This document shows positions 1-7,993 of a stretch of DNA of 64,000 nucleotides, piece by piece. Under the pieces are notes generated by a model that worked only from the letters and a program-made list of their open reading frames with translations, did no database searches and was not told where the DNA came from. Numbering within the stretch: position 1 is the first letter of the stretch; every line of letters starts with the position of its first letter. Source of the DNA: Deltaproteobacteria bacterium (GTDB lineage Bacteria; Desulfobacterota; Desulfomonilia; UBA1062); assembly GCA_015486075.1 (NCBI GenBank), contig WFSG01000041.1:1-64000 (forward strand), written 5' to 3'. The translations under genes and the position numbers were made by a program.

Positions 1-55
1 AAGTCTAGAACAAAGTGGTTGTTGGCTAACATAACAGTCATATTAACTGGGAATC

Positions 56-86
56 CGTAGAGAGACTGCTAGCAGAGATGTCTACG
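56..86. repeat. Interrupted inverted repeat downstream of tRNA-Phe
   Basis: Outer arms CGTAGA (56-61) and TCTACG (81-86) flank a perfect 10-base palindrome CTGCTAGCAG (66-75). It lies about 20 bases past the 3' end of the tRNA gene, so it may act as a weak terminator or processing hairpin for that transcript. There is no U-tract, so this is only a suggestion. The rest of 1-103 shows no gene. Confidence 0.3.
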
Positions 87-103
87 TCTGAGTGAGAAAA
101 TCC

Positions 104-179
104 TGGTGCCGAGAGACGGAATCGAACCGCCGACACGAGGATTTTCAGTCCTCTGCTCTACCTACTGAGCTATCTCGGC
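104..179 (-). tRNA. tRNA-Phe (anticodon GAA)
   Basis: Read on the minus strand the gene begins GCCGAGATAGCTCAGT and ends TCTCGGCACCA. The seven-base acceptor stem GCCGAGA/TCTCGGC pairs perfectly. The D-loop (AGCTCAGTAGGTAGAGC) and T-arm (GGTTCGATTCC) are canonical. The anticodon loop CTGAAAA gives anticodon GAA, phenylalanine. The 3' CCA is encoded in the DNA (104-106). A strong promoter lies immediately upstream at 191-219. Confidence 0.97.
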
Positions 180-190
180 AACCATGAGGT

Positions 191-219
191 TATCTAAATA
201 AATGCCTGGTAGTTGTCAA
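191..219 (-). promoter_or_regulatory. Sigma-70 type promoter of tRNA-Phe
   Basis: On the minus strand there is TTGACA (219-214), a spacer of exactly 17 bases, and TAGATA (196-191), followed about 11 bases later by the first base of the tRNA. The -35 box overlaps the stop codon of the upstream zinc-ribbon gene, so the tRNA has its own promoter inside the end of its neighbour. Confidence 0.75.
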
Positions 220-494
220 GGAGTTTTGTGATCCTCGAAGTTGAAGTCGACAAGGTCCTGGGTCTCCTGGGTGAGGAGCTCCTCTACGGAGAGGTTTCCT
301 TTCCTGTTATCCTGTATCGTATCGTTTGAATCAGAGCCTATCTTGGAGAGGTTAAAACCCTCCTCTCCCATCTCCATCTCTGGTGGCCTGGTATATATGT
401 TTAATTTTATCTTGGTAGGTACCAGGTCCTCACCGCAAACCTTGCATTTGTCAAGGTAATCAAAGCTCGTATATCCACAGTTAGGACACTTCAT
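216..494 (-). CDS. Small zinc-ribbon protein, function unknown
   Basis: This 92-residue protein opens with MKCPNCGYTSFDYLDKCKVC, two CxxC pairs (residues 3-6 and 17-20) that form a classic zinc ribbon. The remainder is polar, acidic and probably disordered, ending in a short acidic helix-like segment. A good ribosome-binding site (AAGGAGG) precedes the ATG. The fold is clear, but I recognise no specific family. Such proteins often bind nucleic acid or protein partners, which is inference here. It lies upstream of tRNA-Phe on the same strand and may share a transcript with it, although the tRNA also has its own promoter. Confidence 0.8.
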   Translation of the reverse strand: MKCPNCGYTSFDYLDKCKVCGEDLVPTKIKLNIYTRPPEMEMGEEGFNLSKIGSDSNDTIQDNRKGNLSVEELLTQETQDLVDFNFEDHKTP

Positions 495-591
495 ACTAAC
501 CTCCTTGATATGCTATATCTTCTGTATCGGAAGGCTAAAGGCATGTCATTAATGCAAGGTATGGGTTCATCAAGACATCACATCTAAATAA

Positions 592-603
592 AACCCATGG
601 GTT
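592..603. repeat. 12-base palindrome AACCCATGGGTT
   Basis: A perfect 12-base palindrome sits in the 197-base gap between the alkylsulfatase 3' end and the zinc-ribbon gene. A partial copy of one arm (ATGGGTT) occurs about 30 bases to the left. It could be an operator or chance. No other structure is evident in the gap. Confidence 0.25.
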
Positions 604-691
604 GCCCAATATCCCCTCTAAGGCTGTTGAGACTATTTTGTAACGCGGCATTGTATGCATATACCCAATTGTACTATAGGCTTGTCTCTCG

Positions 692-2410
692 CTAGTCCTT
701 AAACATGTTGAGGAACCTTACCAGTTTCAGGAGTCCGCCCTTTACCTTGATGTCCCCTCTCGCAAAGGCCAGTGCAGGGTTTCTTACCTTGGCTACCAGC
801 TCCTTCCATACGTTAGAATTTACTGTTACCACTATATCGGGATTCTTAGGGAAATGTGGCTGTATCTCGGCAACCCCGTACCTCACGTGCACGGTGTATG
901 CCGAGTTGATGTCAGGGAACCTGAAGCCAACACAAGTGTTAGAGTCCTGGCTTTTCTTTGGATTGAGCTCCACTGCCATGGCGTTGAAGATGGCTTCAAG
1001 GGGTATGCTATCTATAAGACGCCTGTTTTTGTTCATAGGCACCCGGCCTATGCTTAGTTCTCCTGTGACTTCGAGGGCAGATGTTAGATAATAATTCCTT
1101 GCAGGCGCATTTATCTCCCCGCCAGCAAGACCCCTAAGTGCAATTGCCCTCAGCTTGTTTACATCCTTAGTTCCTGGATTTAACGTGGTCAGCTGCTCGG
1201 TGAGGAATAGTGCCCACTGGTAGTCACGGTGGCTTATGGCTTTTCTTGCGACTTCCATCAGCCTATCTGGGCCTCCGGCTAGTGAAGCAATGTGAAGTGC
1301 CTTCTGATATTGATCAAGTGGCCTCAGGTCCGTGGGATTCCCAGAGAACCAGCCAAGATAGTTATCAAATATAGCCCTTACAGAGAACTCGACGCTGCCG
1401 TAGTATTCCTTAAGATATGGCTTTTTGGCGAGGCGCCTTGGGAGTTTTACAGTCTCTACGAGTTCGTCTGGGGTAAGACCCCTGTTCATGCCCCTTATGG
1501 TCTGGTCATGCACGAACTGGATGGCATCCCTGTAATCCGTAAGCGTCCTGTAGATCCTTTTGCGACCTGTGATTGGTCTCGTGTGCGATGGGATCAGGTA
1601 CTTAGCTTTTAAAGAACGCATTTTGTCCAGGCTATGAACCCAGTCCATTACACCCCTTGGTGAAGTGCCTCGTATGGTATAGAGGTTAGGAAAGGAATTG
1701 TAGAAGTTATCTGCACACAGTAGGGTCTTTTTGTCTGGGAGCCATATAAAGATCTGGTCAGGGGTTTCTCCAGGAGCATGAACTAGCTTTAGCTTTACAC
1801 CTACTATAACCAGGTCTGTTTCATCTGTGCTGAATGTCTTGTTGGGAAGTAGAAGCCCTATTGTCTTGTTCATGTCATAGTTGAGAAAAGGTCCCACTCC
1901 GTCATTTATCAGTTCTCCGGGTGGCAAGAAGTTACCAAACATCCTCATTGCTCTTTTGTAGGTAATATCCCTAGTTATTGTGACAATGCGTTCAAGATAC
2001 TTTTTCGTGGTCACGTAGGAGTATATATCCGGGTTGTCGCTGGCTGCCATAGCTGTTGCACCAAAGGTGTGGTCAGGATGATAATGTGTATATATTATGG
2101 CCTTTACCGGTTTAGAGCTTATACGCATAAAAGCCTTTTTAACAGGTATGGCAGCTTCCACTGATTCCATAGTGTCGACTATTATGACGCCTGTATCACC
2201 CACAATAAGTTCCGAGTTGGCTAGGCCGTAACCTATAGCCACGTATACCCCCTCGGTTACCTTAACCACACCCTTTTCAAACTGGCTGGAATGCCTGAGA
2301 AGATCGGGCTGCATTCCGACTTGGATTTTCTCGGGCCCCTTTATGGGTGCACAGGATATAAGAACTAGTAAAGTGAAACACATGGCCACAAAGCGGGTTA
2401 TCCTATTCAT
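692..2410 (-). CDS. Alkylsulfatase-like metallo-beta-lactamase-fold lipoprotein (BDS1/SdsA family)
   Basis: The 572-residue product matches linear primary-alkylsulfatases in its order of parts. It has a lipoprotein signal (VLISC lipobox, Cys about 20), then a metallo-beta-lactamase domain with the zinc motif THYHPDH (about 108-114) and later GET and SHTRP segments, then an alpha-helical dimerisation region. The C-terminal domain (about 455-572) is SCP2-like. The enzyme would hydrolyse alkyl sulfate esters in the periplasm or at a membrane surface. The substrate is inferred from the family. The start at 2410 is preferred over an upstream ATG (2431) because AAGGAGG lies nine bases before it and inside the upstream extension. 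It is divergent from an EmrAB-type exporter, which suggests a shared role against amphiphilic compounds. Confidence 0.8.
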   Translation of the reverse strand: MNRITRFVAMCFTLLVLISCAPIKGPEKIQVGMQPDLLRHSSQFEKGVVKVTEGVYVAIGYGLANSELIVGDTGVIIVDTMESVEAAIPVKKAFMRISSKPVKAIIYTHYHPDHTFGATAMAASDNPDIYSYVTTKKYLERIVTITRDITYKRAMRMFGNFLPPGELINDGVGPFLNYDMNKTIGLLLPNKTFSTDETDLVIVGVKLKLVHAPGETPDQIFIWLPDKKTLLCADNFYNSFPNLYTIRGTSPRGVMDWVHSLDKMRSLKAKYLIPSHTRPITGRKRIYRTLTDYRDAIQFVHDQTIRGMNRGLTPDELVETVKLPRRLAKKPYLKEYYGSVEFSVRAIFDNYLGWFSGNPTDLRPLDQYQKALHIASLAGGPDRLMEVARKAISHRDYQWALFLTEQLTTLNPGTKDVNKLRAIALRGLAGGEINAPARNYYLTSALEVTGELSIGRVPMNKNRRLIDSIPLEAIFNAMAVELNPKKSQDSNTCVGFRFPDINSAYTVHVRYGVAEIQPHFPKNPDIVVTVNSNVWKELVAKVRNPALAFARGDIKVKGGLLKLVRFLNMFKD

Positions 2411-2739
2411 GCCAAAAGGCCTCCTTATCATGTCTTGGAAATCATTATTATGTTGAGCTAAATACCTGGTGGGCTCTTTACTCTATATCTCTATAACAGC
2501 AGGGGATCAAGGATATTGCTGAAAAATTTTACACATCCTGGGCATAAAGCATGTCTTTACCTAGCTTTATTGTTAAAGACCCTGCTTGACAAGTAGACCG
2601 TCATTATTTTAGTAGTTTAACGTTAGGCTTAAACCGATATCGCTTTATTGATTATATATGGGGGTTAGTTCAGGATACAGGTGCGAAGTTTTCTCTCTTT
2701 TATAGAAAGCAGGCCTTGGGCCTGTGAGGTAATACAGGA
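2411..2739. other. Divergent intergenic region between alkylsulfatase and efflux pump
   Basis: This region of about 330 bases separates two divergently transcribed units and should hold both promoters. A possible plus-strand promoter is TTGACA (2586-2591), a 17-base spacer, and a weak TTAGTA (2609-2614), leaving a leader of about 120 bases before the efflux adaptor gene. A-T rich sequence surrounds it. I see no clear operator, small ORF or terminator. Confidence 0.35.
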
Positions 2740-3741
2740 ATGAATAGAAAAACAATCGGTCTTTTTGTGATCATTGGTTTCGTGGCCGGAATGATCGTCT
2801 TTGGGTTCTTCTATTGGAGACACTCGCAGTTGTATCCGAGCACTGAAGATGCATACGTCAATGGAGATATATTTGCCGTGTCCTCAAGGGTACCTGGTAC
2901 TATACTAACCATCCCTGTCGTGGAAAACCAGCTTGTAAAGAAAAACCAGCTTATAGCTACGCTGGATCCACGCGACTATGACAAGGAGGTTGAAAAGGCG
3001 GAGGCAGGTCTTGCGGAGGCAGACTCCGTGCTTGCACTTGACAATGTCCGTATAACACAGGCCCAGGCCCAGGTGGATGCTGCGAAAAGCCAACTTGATC
3101 TTGCCAAGATAGAGATGAAGCGTGCTACAAGGCTATACAAAACCGGATCCATGCCCAAACAGAAATACGACAAGGCCATGACAGCCTATAGAGTGGCATC
3201 GGCCCAATATGAGGTTGCACTAAAGGCACTTGACATGGCCAGGGCAGAACTAAGGGTAAGCCAGGAAAGGGCCAAATTGGCCAGGGCAAAGCTCGACAAG
3301 GCCAAGTTGAAACGTTCATATTGTACCATTGTGTCGCCGGTTGAAGGTATTGTGAGCAAGAAGACGGCTGAAGTCGGCCAGGTTGTTGCCCCGGGCCAGC
3401 CCCTTTGCTCGGTGGTGCCACTGAGGGGTAAACATATATGGATAGAGGCCAATTTCAAAGAGACGCAGCTAGCAAGGATAAGGCCGGGCCAGAGCGCAAC
3501 CTTTTATACCGACGTTAATCCGGGGCGCAAGTACAGGGGACATGTGGAGAGCCTGAGTGCTGGGACTGGTGCTGCTTTTTCTCTGCTCCCACCCGAGAAT
3601 GCCACTGGTAACTGGGTGAAGATAGTACAGAGGTTACCCGTACGTATTGCCCTTGATCCTGGTACAAACAAGGACTATAGCCTGAGACTTGGGCTCTCAG
3701 TACATGTGAAGATAGATACAACAACAGGTAATCTGCAGTAA
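2740..3741 (+). CDS. HlyD/EmrA-family membrane fusion protein
   Basis: This 333-residue protein has one N-terminal membrane anchor (about 6-26) followed by the EmrA signature STEDAYVNGDIFAVSSRVPG, the first half of a lipoyl-like domain. A long Ala/Lys/Gln-rich coiled coil (about 85-200) comes next. The second lipoyl half contains SPVEGIVSKKTAEVGQVV, and a beta-barrel domain ends the protein. It would be the periplasmic adaptor joining the inner-membrane MFS pump encoded next (82-base gap) to an outer-membrane channel. No TolC-like gene is encoded nearby, so the channel must be elsewhere. The exported substrate is unknown. The start ATG follows a GAGGT ribosome-binding site. Confidence 0.88.
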   Translation: MNRKTIGLFVIIGFVAGMIVFGFFYWRHSQLYPSTEDAYVNGDIFAVSSRVPGTILTIPVVENQLVKKNQLIATLDPRDYDKEVEKAEAGLAEADSVLALDNVRITQAQAQVDAAKSQLDLAKIEMKRATRLYKTGSMPKQKYDKAMTAYRVASAQYEVALKALDMARAELRVSQERAKLARAKLDKAKLKRSYCTIVSPVEGIVSKKTAEVGQVVAPGQPLCSVVPLRGKHIWIEANFKETQLARIRPGQSATFYTDVNPGRKYRGHVESLSAGTGAAFSLLPPENATGNWVKIVQRLPVRIALDPGTNKDYSLRLGLSVHVKIDTTTGNLQ

Positions 3742-3823
3742 GACCGTTGAATATAGCGGTCTGGACACGGCTAGTTATCAACATTTCCAGCGTTATGCAT
3801 TGAGAGGTGGTGTGTAGGCTGAC

Positions 3824-5368
3824 ATGTCCATGAGAGACAACAAGTACGTAATCGCCCTCACCGTGATGCTAGGAACCCTCGTAGAGGTTATTGATACGTC
3901 AGTAGCAAACGTATCCTTGCCTCACATGCAGGGTACATTCTCTGCCGGCGTGGATGAGATTACCTGGGTTGTGACTTCATACCTTGTGGCAAATGCCGTT
4001 ATACTACCCATAACCGGATGGCTGGGCAATTACTTTGGAAGGAAACGTTTTTACCTCCTGTGCATAGTTGTGTTTACTATTGCATCATTTGGCTCGGGAG
4101 CAGCACCTTCCCTCATGTTTCTCATATTGATGCGGGTAATACAGGGTGCAGCAGGTGGGGCCATGGTGCCCATGTCCCAGGCTATCTTGCTTGAATCGTT
4201 TCCAAAGGAAGAGCATGGCAAGGCAATGGCCCTGTTTGGCGTAGGGGTGGTGTTTGGTCCTATAATAGGTCCAACACTAGGAGGCTGGATTACGGACAAC
4301 TGGGGATGGCGCTGGGTGTTTTACATAAACATACCAGTTGGCATGCTTGCATTTCTTCTGGGATACCTTTTTATAACCGATCCGCCTTATCTAAAGAGAC
4401 CAGAAGGTAGGGTTGACTACTGGAGCTTTATCTTTATTTGCCTAGGCCTTGGTAGTCTTGAGATAATGCTTAATAGGGGTGAACGCTATGACTGGTTTAA
4501 CAGCAACTTCATAAATATCCTTGCATGTCTTTCATTCACGGGTATTGCATTATTTATCTGGCGATCCCTTACTGCAAGGCACCCACTGGTAGACCTGTCC
4601 CTTTTTAGGTACAAGGAGTTTGCCTCGGGCAACTTCCTCATGTTCCTTACCGGTTTTGGCCTTTACGGCGCATTTACCATGCTGCCACTTTTCCTCCAGC
4701 ATCTAATGGGTTACACGGCAACATGGTCAGGCCTTGTACTATCGCCTGGTGGGCTTGCTGCTCTTATTGCCATGATACTGGTGGGAAATCTCATAGGAAA
4801 GATAGATACTCGTATACTCGTTTTTCTGGGTGCAATATTCAACATACTATCCCTATGGATGCTTAAGTACCTTAACATGGATATAGATTTTTTCTATGTT
4901 ACTGTAACAAGAATTTTGCAGGGCTTTGGCATCGGTTTCCTGTTCGTACCGATAACTACTGCAGCCTTTGTACGTTTGAAGCCCAGGGACATGGGACAAG
5001 GCACTGGCCTGTTCAATCTGTTCAGGAACGAAGGTGGCTCTGTTGGTATAGCAATTGCGGCAACGATACTGAGCAGACGCGCCCAGTTTCACCAGGCAAG
5101 GCTAGTTGATCACTTAACACCGTATAATCCCATATACAACGAACGCTTGGCCGGGGCGGCAAAGGCTCTCTTCACCCTCTCTGGTAAAGATCCAGTGACA
5201 AATAAGGCTTTGACCCTCAAGTTCATGTATGAACTGTTACGTCAGCAGACAGGCGTTCTTGCCTATATAGACGTATTTTGGACACTCATGCTTGCCTTTA
5301 TCATATTTATTCCCTTTATCCTTTTGCTCTCAGGCAGGAAGACCAAGGTTATCATTCCCGAGATATAG
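3824..5368 (+). CDS. EmrB/QacA-family (DHA2) MFS drug:proton antiporter
   Basis: This 514-residue polytopic protein has about 14 hydrophobic segments and DHA2 motifs: LDTS-like EVIDTSVANVSLP near residue 20, and the motif C region FGVGVVFGPIIGPTLGGWI near 140. WITDNWGWRWVFYINIP follows, typical of EmrB. It would export hydrophobic compounds using the proton gradient, working with the adaptor encoded just upstream. Substrate specificity cannot be read from the sequence. An alternative ATG six bases downstream (3830) is equally plausible. The unit ends without an adjacent terminator. The nearest strong one is at 5608-5643, about 240 bases further on. Confidence 0.9.
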   Translation: MSMRDNKYVIALTVMLGTLVEVIDTSVANVSLPHMQGTFSAGVDEITWVVTSYLVANAVILPITGWLGNYFGRKRFYLLCIVVFTIASFGSGAAPSLMFLILMRVIQGAAGGAMVPMSQAILLESFPKEEHGKAMALFGVGVVFGPIIGPTLGGWITDNWGWRWVFYINIPVGMLAFLLGYLFITDPPYLKRPEGRVDYWSFIFICLGLGSLEIMLNRGERYDWFNSNFINILACLSFTGIALFIWRSLTARHPLVDLSLFRYKEFASGNFLMFLTGFGLYGAFTMLPLFLQHLMGYTATWSGLVLSPGGLAALIAMILVGNLIGKIDTRILVFLGAIFNILSLWMLKYLNMDIDFFYVTVTRILQGFGIGFLFVPITTAAFVRLKPRDMGQGTGLFNLFRNEGGSVGIAIAATILSRRAQFHQARLVDHLTPYNPIYNERLAGAAKALFTLSGKDPVTNKALTLKFMYELLRQQTGVLAYIDVFWTLMLAFIIFIPFILLLSGRKTKVIIPEI

Positions 5369-5482
5369 ACAAAAATATTGTGATTGTGGTTTTTCGTAGC
5401 ATAGGCACTAGGTTGGACAGATATGATACGAGCCTGTGGTACATACCCCCCTGTGCAAGGTGTTTCTATACATAGAAAACAC

Positions 5483-5510
5483 TTGACAGCAATGCCCAAT
5501 ATATTAATAA
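5483..5510 (+). promoter_or_regulatory. Candidate promoter of the ior-liv operon leader
   Basis: TTGACA (5483-5488) is followed after 16 bases by TAATAA (5505-5510). Transcription from here would produce a leader of roughly 160 bases before iorA, containing a 33-codon ORF and a terminator hairpin. An alternative is TATACT (5652-5657) just after the terminator, but it has no recognisable -35 partner. Confidence 0.45.
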
Positions 5511-5580
5511 ATACCTCTGTTATGGTATTTGGGAGTTTCTTTTTTACTTACTTTAGCTATGTTTATTGGAGACTGAAGAC

Positions 5581-5682
5581 ATGCCCATAGGCTTATCCTT
5601 GGGTAAGAAAAAGGAGGCCATGGGCGCCATGGCCTCCTTTTTTATTGCAGGTATACTATTTCTCTCAAGGGGTTTGTCATGA
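5581..5682 (+). CDS. Putative 33-residue leader ORF coupled to iorA
   Basis: An ATG at 5581 follows GGAGA (5568-5572) with eight bases of spacing. It opens a 33-codon frame whose TGA overlaps the iorA ATG as ATGA. The predicted peptide starts MPIGLSLGKKKEAM, then has a hydrophobic stretch ASFFIAGILFL, so it resembles a tiny membrane peptide. An intrinsic-terminator hairpin (5608-5643) lies inside codons 10-21, so translation of this frame would compete with terminator folding. It may be a regulatory leader, a real small protein, or chance. The good ribosome-binding site and the exact stop/start overlap argue for translation. Confidence 0.4.
   Translation: MPIGLSLGKKKEAMGAMASFFIAGILFLSRGLS
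5608..5643 (+). terminator. Strong intrinsic terminator just before iorA
   Basis: Arms GGAGGCCATGG (5613-5623) and CCATGGCCTCC (5627-5637) pair perfectly with a three-base loop. Flanking A5 and T6 tracts extend the stem to about 16 pairs and give a U-run on the plus strand. It ends 35 bases before the iorA ATG. It could end emrB transcripts, or act as an attenuator if transcription starts at the promoter near 5483. Confidence 0.75.
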
Positions 5683-7406
5683 AGAAGATATTAAGTGGGA
5701 ACGAGGCAATAGCAAGGGGAGCCATGGAGTCTGGGGTCAGGTTTGCCTCTGCTTACCCTGGTACACCTAGCACAGAGATTCTTGAGACCATAGCAAGAGA
5801 ATTCCCCGAGATCCATGCAGAGTGGACGCCCAATGAAAAGGTTGCCCTAGAGGTCGCAGCAGGTGCATCATATGCAGGTGCAAGGGCATTGGCGGCCATG
5901 AAGCACGTGGGCGTGAACGTGGCCGCAGACCCCCTCATGACACTGCCGTACACCTTGATAAGGGGCGGGCTAGTACTAGTGAGCGCAGATGATCCTGAGC
6001 TGTTCTCGTCGCAGAACGAGCAGGATAACCGCAATTATGCAAGATTTGCGAAGATACCTATGCTGGAGCCCTCATCATCGGAGGAGGCAAAGGACTTTGT
6101 TAAGACGGCCTATAGGCTAAGCGAGGAATTCTCGACCCCTGTGATGCTCCGTACCACGACACGCATATCACATTCAAAAGGCATTGTGGAACTGGAAGAA
6201 CCAGAAGATCCACCTAGAGCATCCCTTGAGAGGCATCCCGTGGAATGGGTGATGCTGCCTGCAAATGCCAGGATAAGGCACCCAGTCGTTGAGGAGAGGC
6301 TCAATAGGCTTAAAGATTATTCCAATAGCTCAGAGTACAATGTCATGGAGATAAACGATGCATCTTTGGGTATTATAGCTTCGGGGGCTGCTTACCAATA
6401 TGCAAAGGAGGCCTTTCCAGACGCGTCATTTTTGAAACTAGGACTCTCCTATCCTCTGCCAGATGTGCTTGTGCGTGAATTTGCTGCAAAGGTAAAGGAG
6501 CTCTGGGTGGTGGAAGAGCTAGATCCCTTTATAGAAAGACAGGTAAAGGAACTTGGTATAGATTGCCACGGAAAGGATCGCATACCCATGTGCGGTGAAC
6601 TAAATCCAGACATTGTAAAGAAGGCTATCTCGGGTAGTGTGAACACTGGATCAAGCTCTCTAAAGCTTCCTGCTCGGCCGCCGAACATGTGCCCTGGGTG
6701 TCCTCATAGGGGCATGCTGTGGGCATTAAAGAAAAACAAGTGCTTTATTGCAGGTGATATCGGGTGCTACACCCTGGGTTTTCTGCCACCGCTTGATGCG
6801 ATAGATACCTGCCTTTGCATGGGAGCAGGGATAAACCATGCCCATGGCATGTCAAAGGTTCTAGATGGTGGCAAGAAGAAAATAGCAGCCGTCATAGGCG
6901 ACTCCACGTTTTTCCATTCAGGTATGACCGGCCTATTGAACTTGGCCTACAACAAGGGTATTGCCCTCGTGGTTATACTGGACAACAGGACCACGGCAAT
7001 GACAGGCGCTCAAGATCACCCTGGTACCGGCATTGCCCTTGATGGATCTAAAAACATAGAGATAGACTTGGAGGCCTTGGTTAAAGCCCTTGGCATAGAT
7101 TGGGTTAAGAGGGTTGATCCATACGACGTGGACACGACTAGGCAAAAGGTCAAGGAGGCCTTGGAACAGGAAGGCCCCGCTGTAATCATATCCTCTGCAC
7201 CGTGTGTGCTTTTGCCTTCCAGAAGGGTGTCAGGGGTGCCACTTAAGGTAGATTCCGATAAATGTACGGGTTGCAAGGTTTGCTTGGGCATTGGTTGTCC
7301 TTCCATAGAGTTTAAGGATAAAAAGGCTATTATACTGGATACCTGTACTGGTTGCGGAATATGCAAGGCAATATGCCCATTCGATGCTATTGGGGGTGAT
7401 GTATGA
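5679..7406 (+). CDS. iorA: Indolepyruvate:ferredoxin oxidoreductase alpha subunit
   Basis: This 575-residue subunit carries thiamine pyrophosphate and iron-sulfur clusters of the enzyme that converts aryl-pyruvates plus CoA to aryl-acetyl-CoA, CO2 and reduced ferredoxin. The N-terminal pyrimidine-binding domain contains SAYPGTPSTEI. A mid-protein CPGCPHRG motif (about 340) comes next. The TPP-binding region has GDSTFFHSGMTGL, and two ferredoxin-like cysteine groups lie at about 529-540 and 556-566. The first group (CTGCKVCLGIGC) has the atypical spacing usual in IorA. It overlaps iorB by four bases. The gene context (PaaK, ACT, Liv transporter) points to aromatic amino-acid oxidation or the reverse synthesis. 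Confidence 0.95.
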   Translation: MKKILSGNEAIARGAMESGVRFASAYPGTPSTEILETIAREFPEIHAEWTPNEKVALEVAAGASYAGARALAAMKHVGVNVAADPLMTLPYTLIRGGLVLVSADDPELFSSQNEQDNRNYARFAKIPMLEPSSSEEAKDFVKTAYRLSEEFSTPVMLRTTTRISHSKGIVELEEPEDPPRASLERHPVEWVMLPANARIRHPVVEERLNRLKDYSNSSEYNVMEINDASLGIIASGAAYQYAKEAFPDASFLKLGLSYPLPDVLVREFAAKVKELWVVEELDPFIERQVKELGIDCHGKDRIPMCGELNPDIVKKAISGSVNTGSSSLKLPARPPNMCPGCPHRGMLWALKKNKCFIAGDIGCYTLGFLPPLDAIDTCLCMGAGINHAHGMSKVLDGGKKKIAAVIGDSTFFHSGMTGLLNLAYNKGIALVVILDNRTTAMTGAQDHPGTGIALDGSKNIEIDLEALVKALGIDWVKRVDPYDVDTTRQKVKEALEQEGPAVIISSAPCVLLPSRRVSGVPLKVDSDKCTGCKVCLGIGCPSIEFKDKKAIILDTCTGCGICKAICPFDAIGGDV

Positions 7407-7990
7407 ACGTTGTAATGGCAGGTGTGGGAGGTCAGGGGATAATACTGGCCTCTGATATTTTGGCTGAAGTAGCCATGCGCCATGGATACGATGTAAAAAA
7501 GTCCGAGATACACGGTATGGCCCAGAGGGGTGGTAGTGTAATGTCCCATATCCGTTTTTCAGAGAAGGTGTTCTCGCCTGTTATACCGGAGGGAGAATGC
7601 GATATACTTCTGTCTTTTGAAGAGTTGGAGACAGCGAGGTACCTTGATTTCTTAAGACCTGATGCATGGGTCTTAATAAACAGATACAGGTTGCCGCCGC
7701 CTACCGTAAGCATTGGTAAAGAAATGTATCCTGAAGTGGAAGGCATTGTAAGGGAAAAGACGCGAAGGATAGTGTTCGTGGATGCCGGTGATATTGCCCT
7801 TTCCCTTGGCAACAAGAGGGTTCTGAACTCAGTTTTGCTGGGTGTTCTGTCCACGCTGCTTGAACCGGATACGGACACGTGGGAACAATGCATAGCAGAG
7901 AGACTCCCTGAGAAGGTAAGGGATGTGAATATAATGGCCTTCAGGATGGGAAGAGATATAAGGCAAGAAAATAAAGTGAGAGGAGGTTAG
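7403..7990 (+). CDS. iorB: Indolepyruvate:ferredoxin oxidoreductase beta subunit
   Basis: This 195-residue protein is the gamma-type 2-oxoacid oxidoreductase domain that completes the IorAB enzyme. It begins MNVVMAGVGGQGIILASDIL, the typical GxGGQG nucleotide/CoA-side motif, followed by KKSEIHGMAQRGGSV, a conserved IorB signature. It starts within the iorA stop codon (ATGA), so the two subunits are translationally coupled. The next gene, paaK, follows after three bases. Length is normal for the family. Confidence 0.94.
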   Translation: MNVVMAGVGGQGIILASDILAEVAMRHGYDVKKSEIHGMAQRGGSVMSHIRFSEKVFSPVIPEGECDILLSFEELETARYLDFLRPDAWVLINRYRLPPPTVSIGKEMYPEVEGIVREKTRRIVFVDAGDIALSLGNKRVLNSVLLGVLSTLLEPDTDTWEQCIAERLPEKVRDVNIMAFRMGRDIRQENKVRGG

Positions 7991-7993
7991 CGT

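Noticed and set aside
7016-7549. 177-codon minus-strand frame over the iorA/iorB junction
   Set aside because: It spans two clear overlapping genes on the plus strand, has no ribosome-binding site and no recognisable domain.
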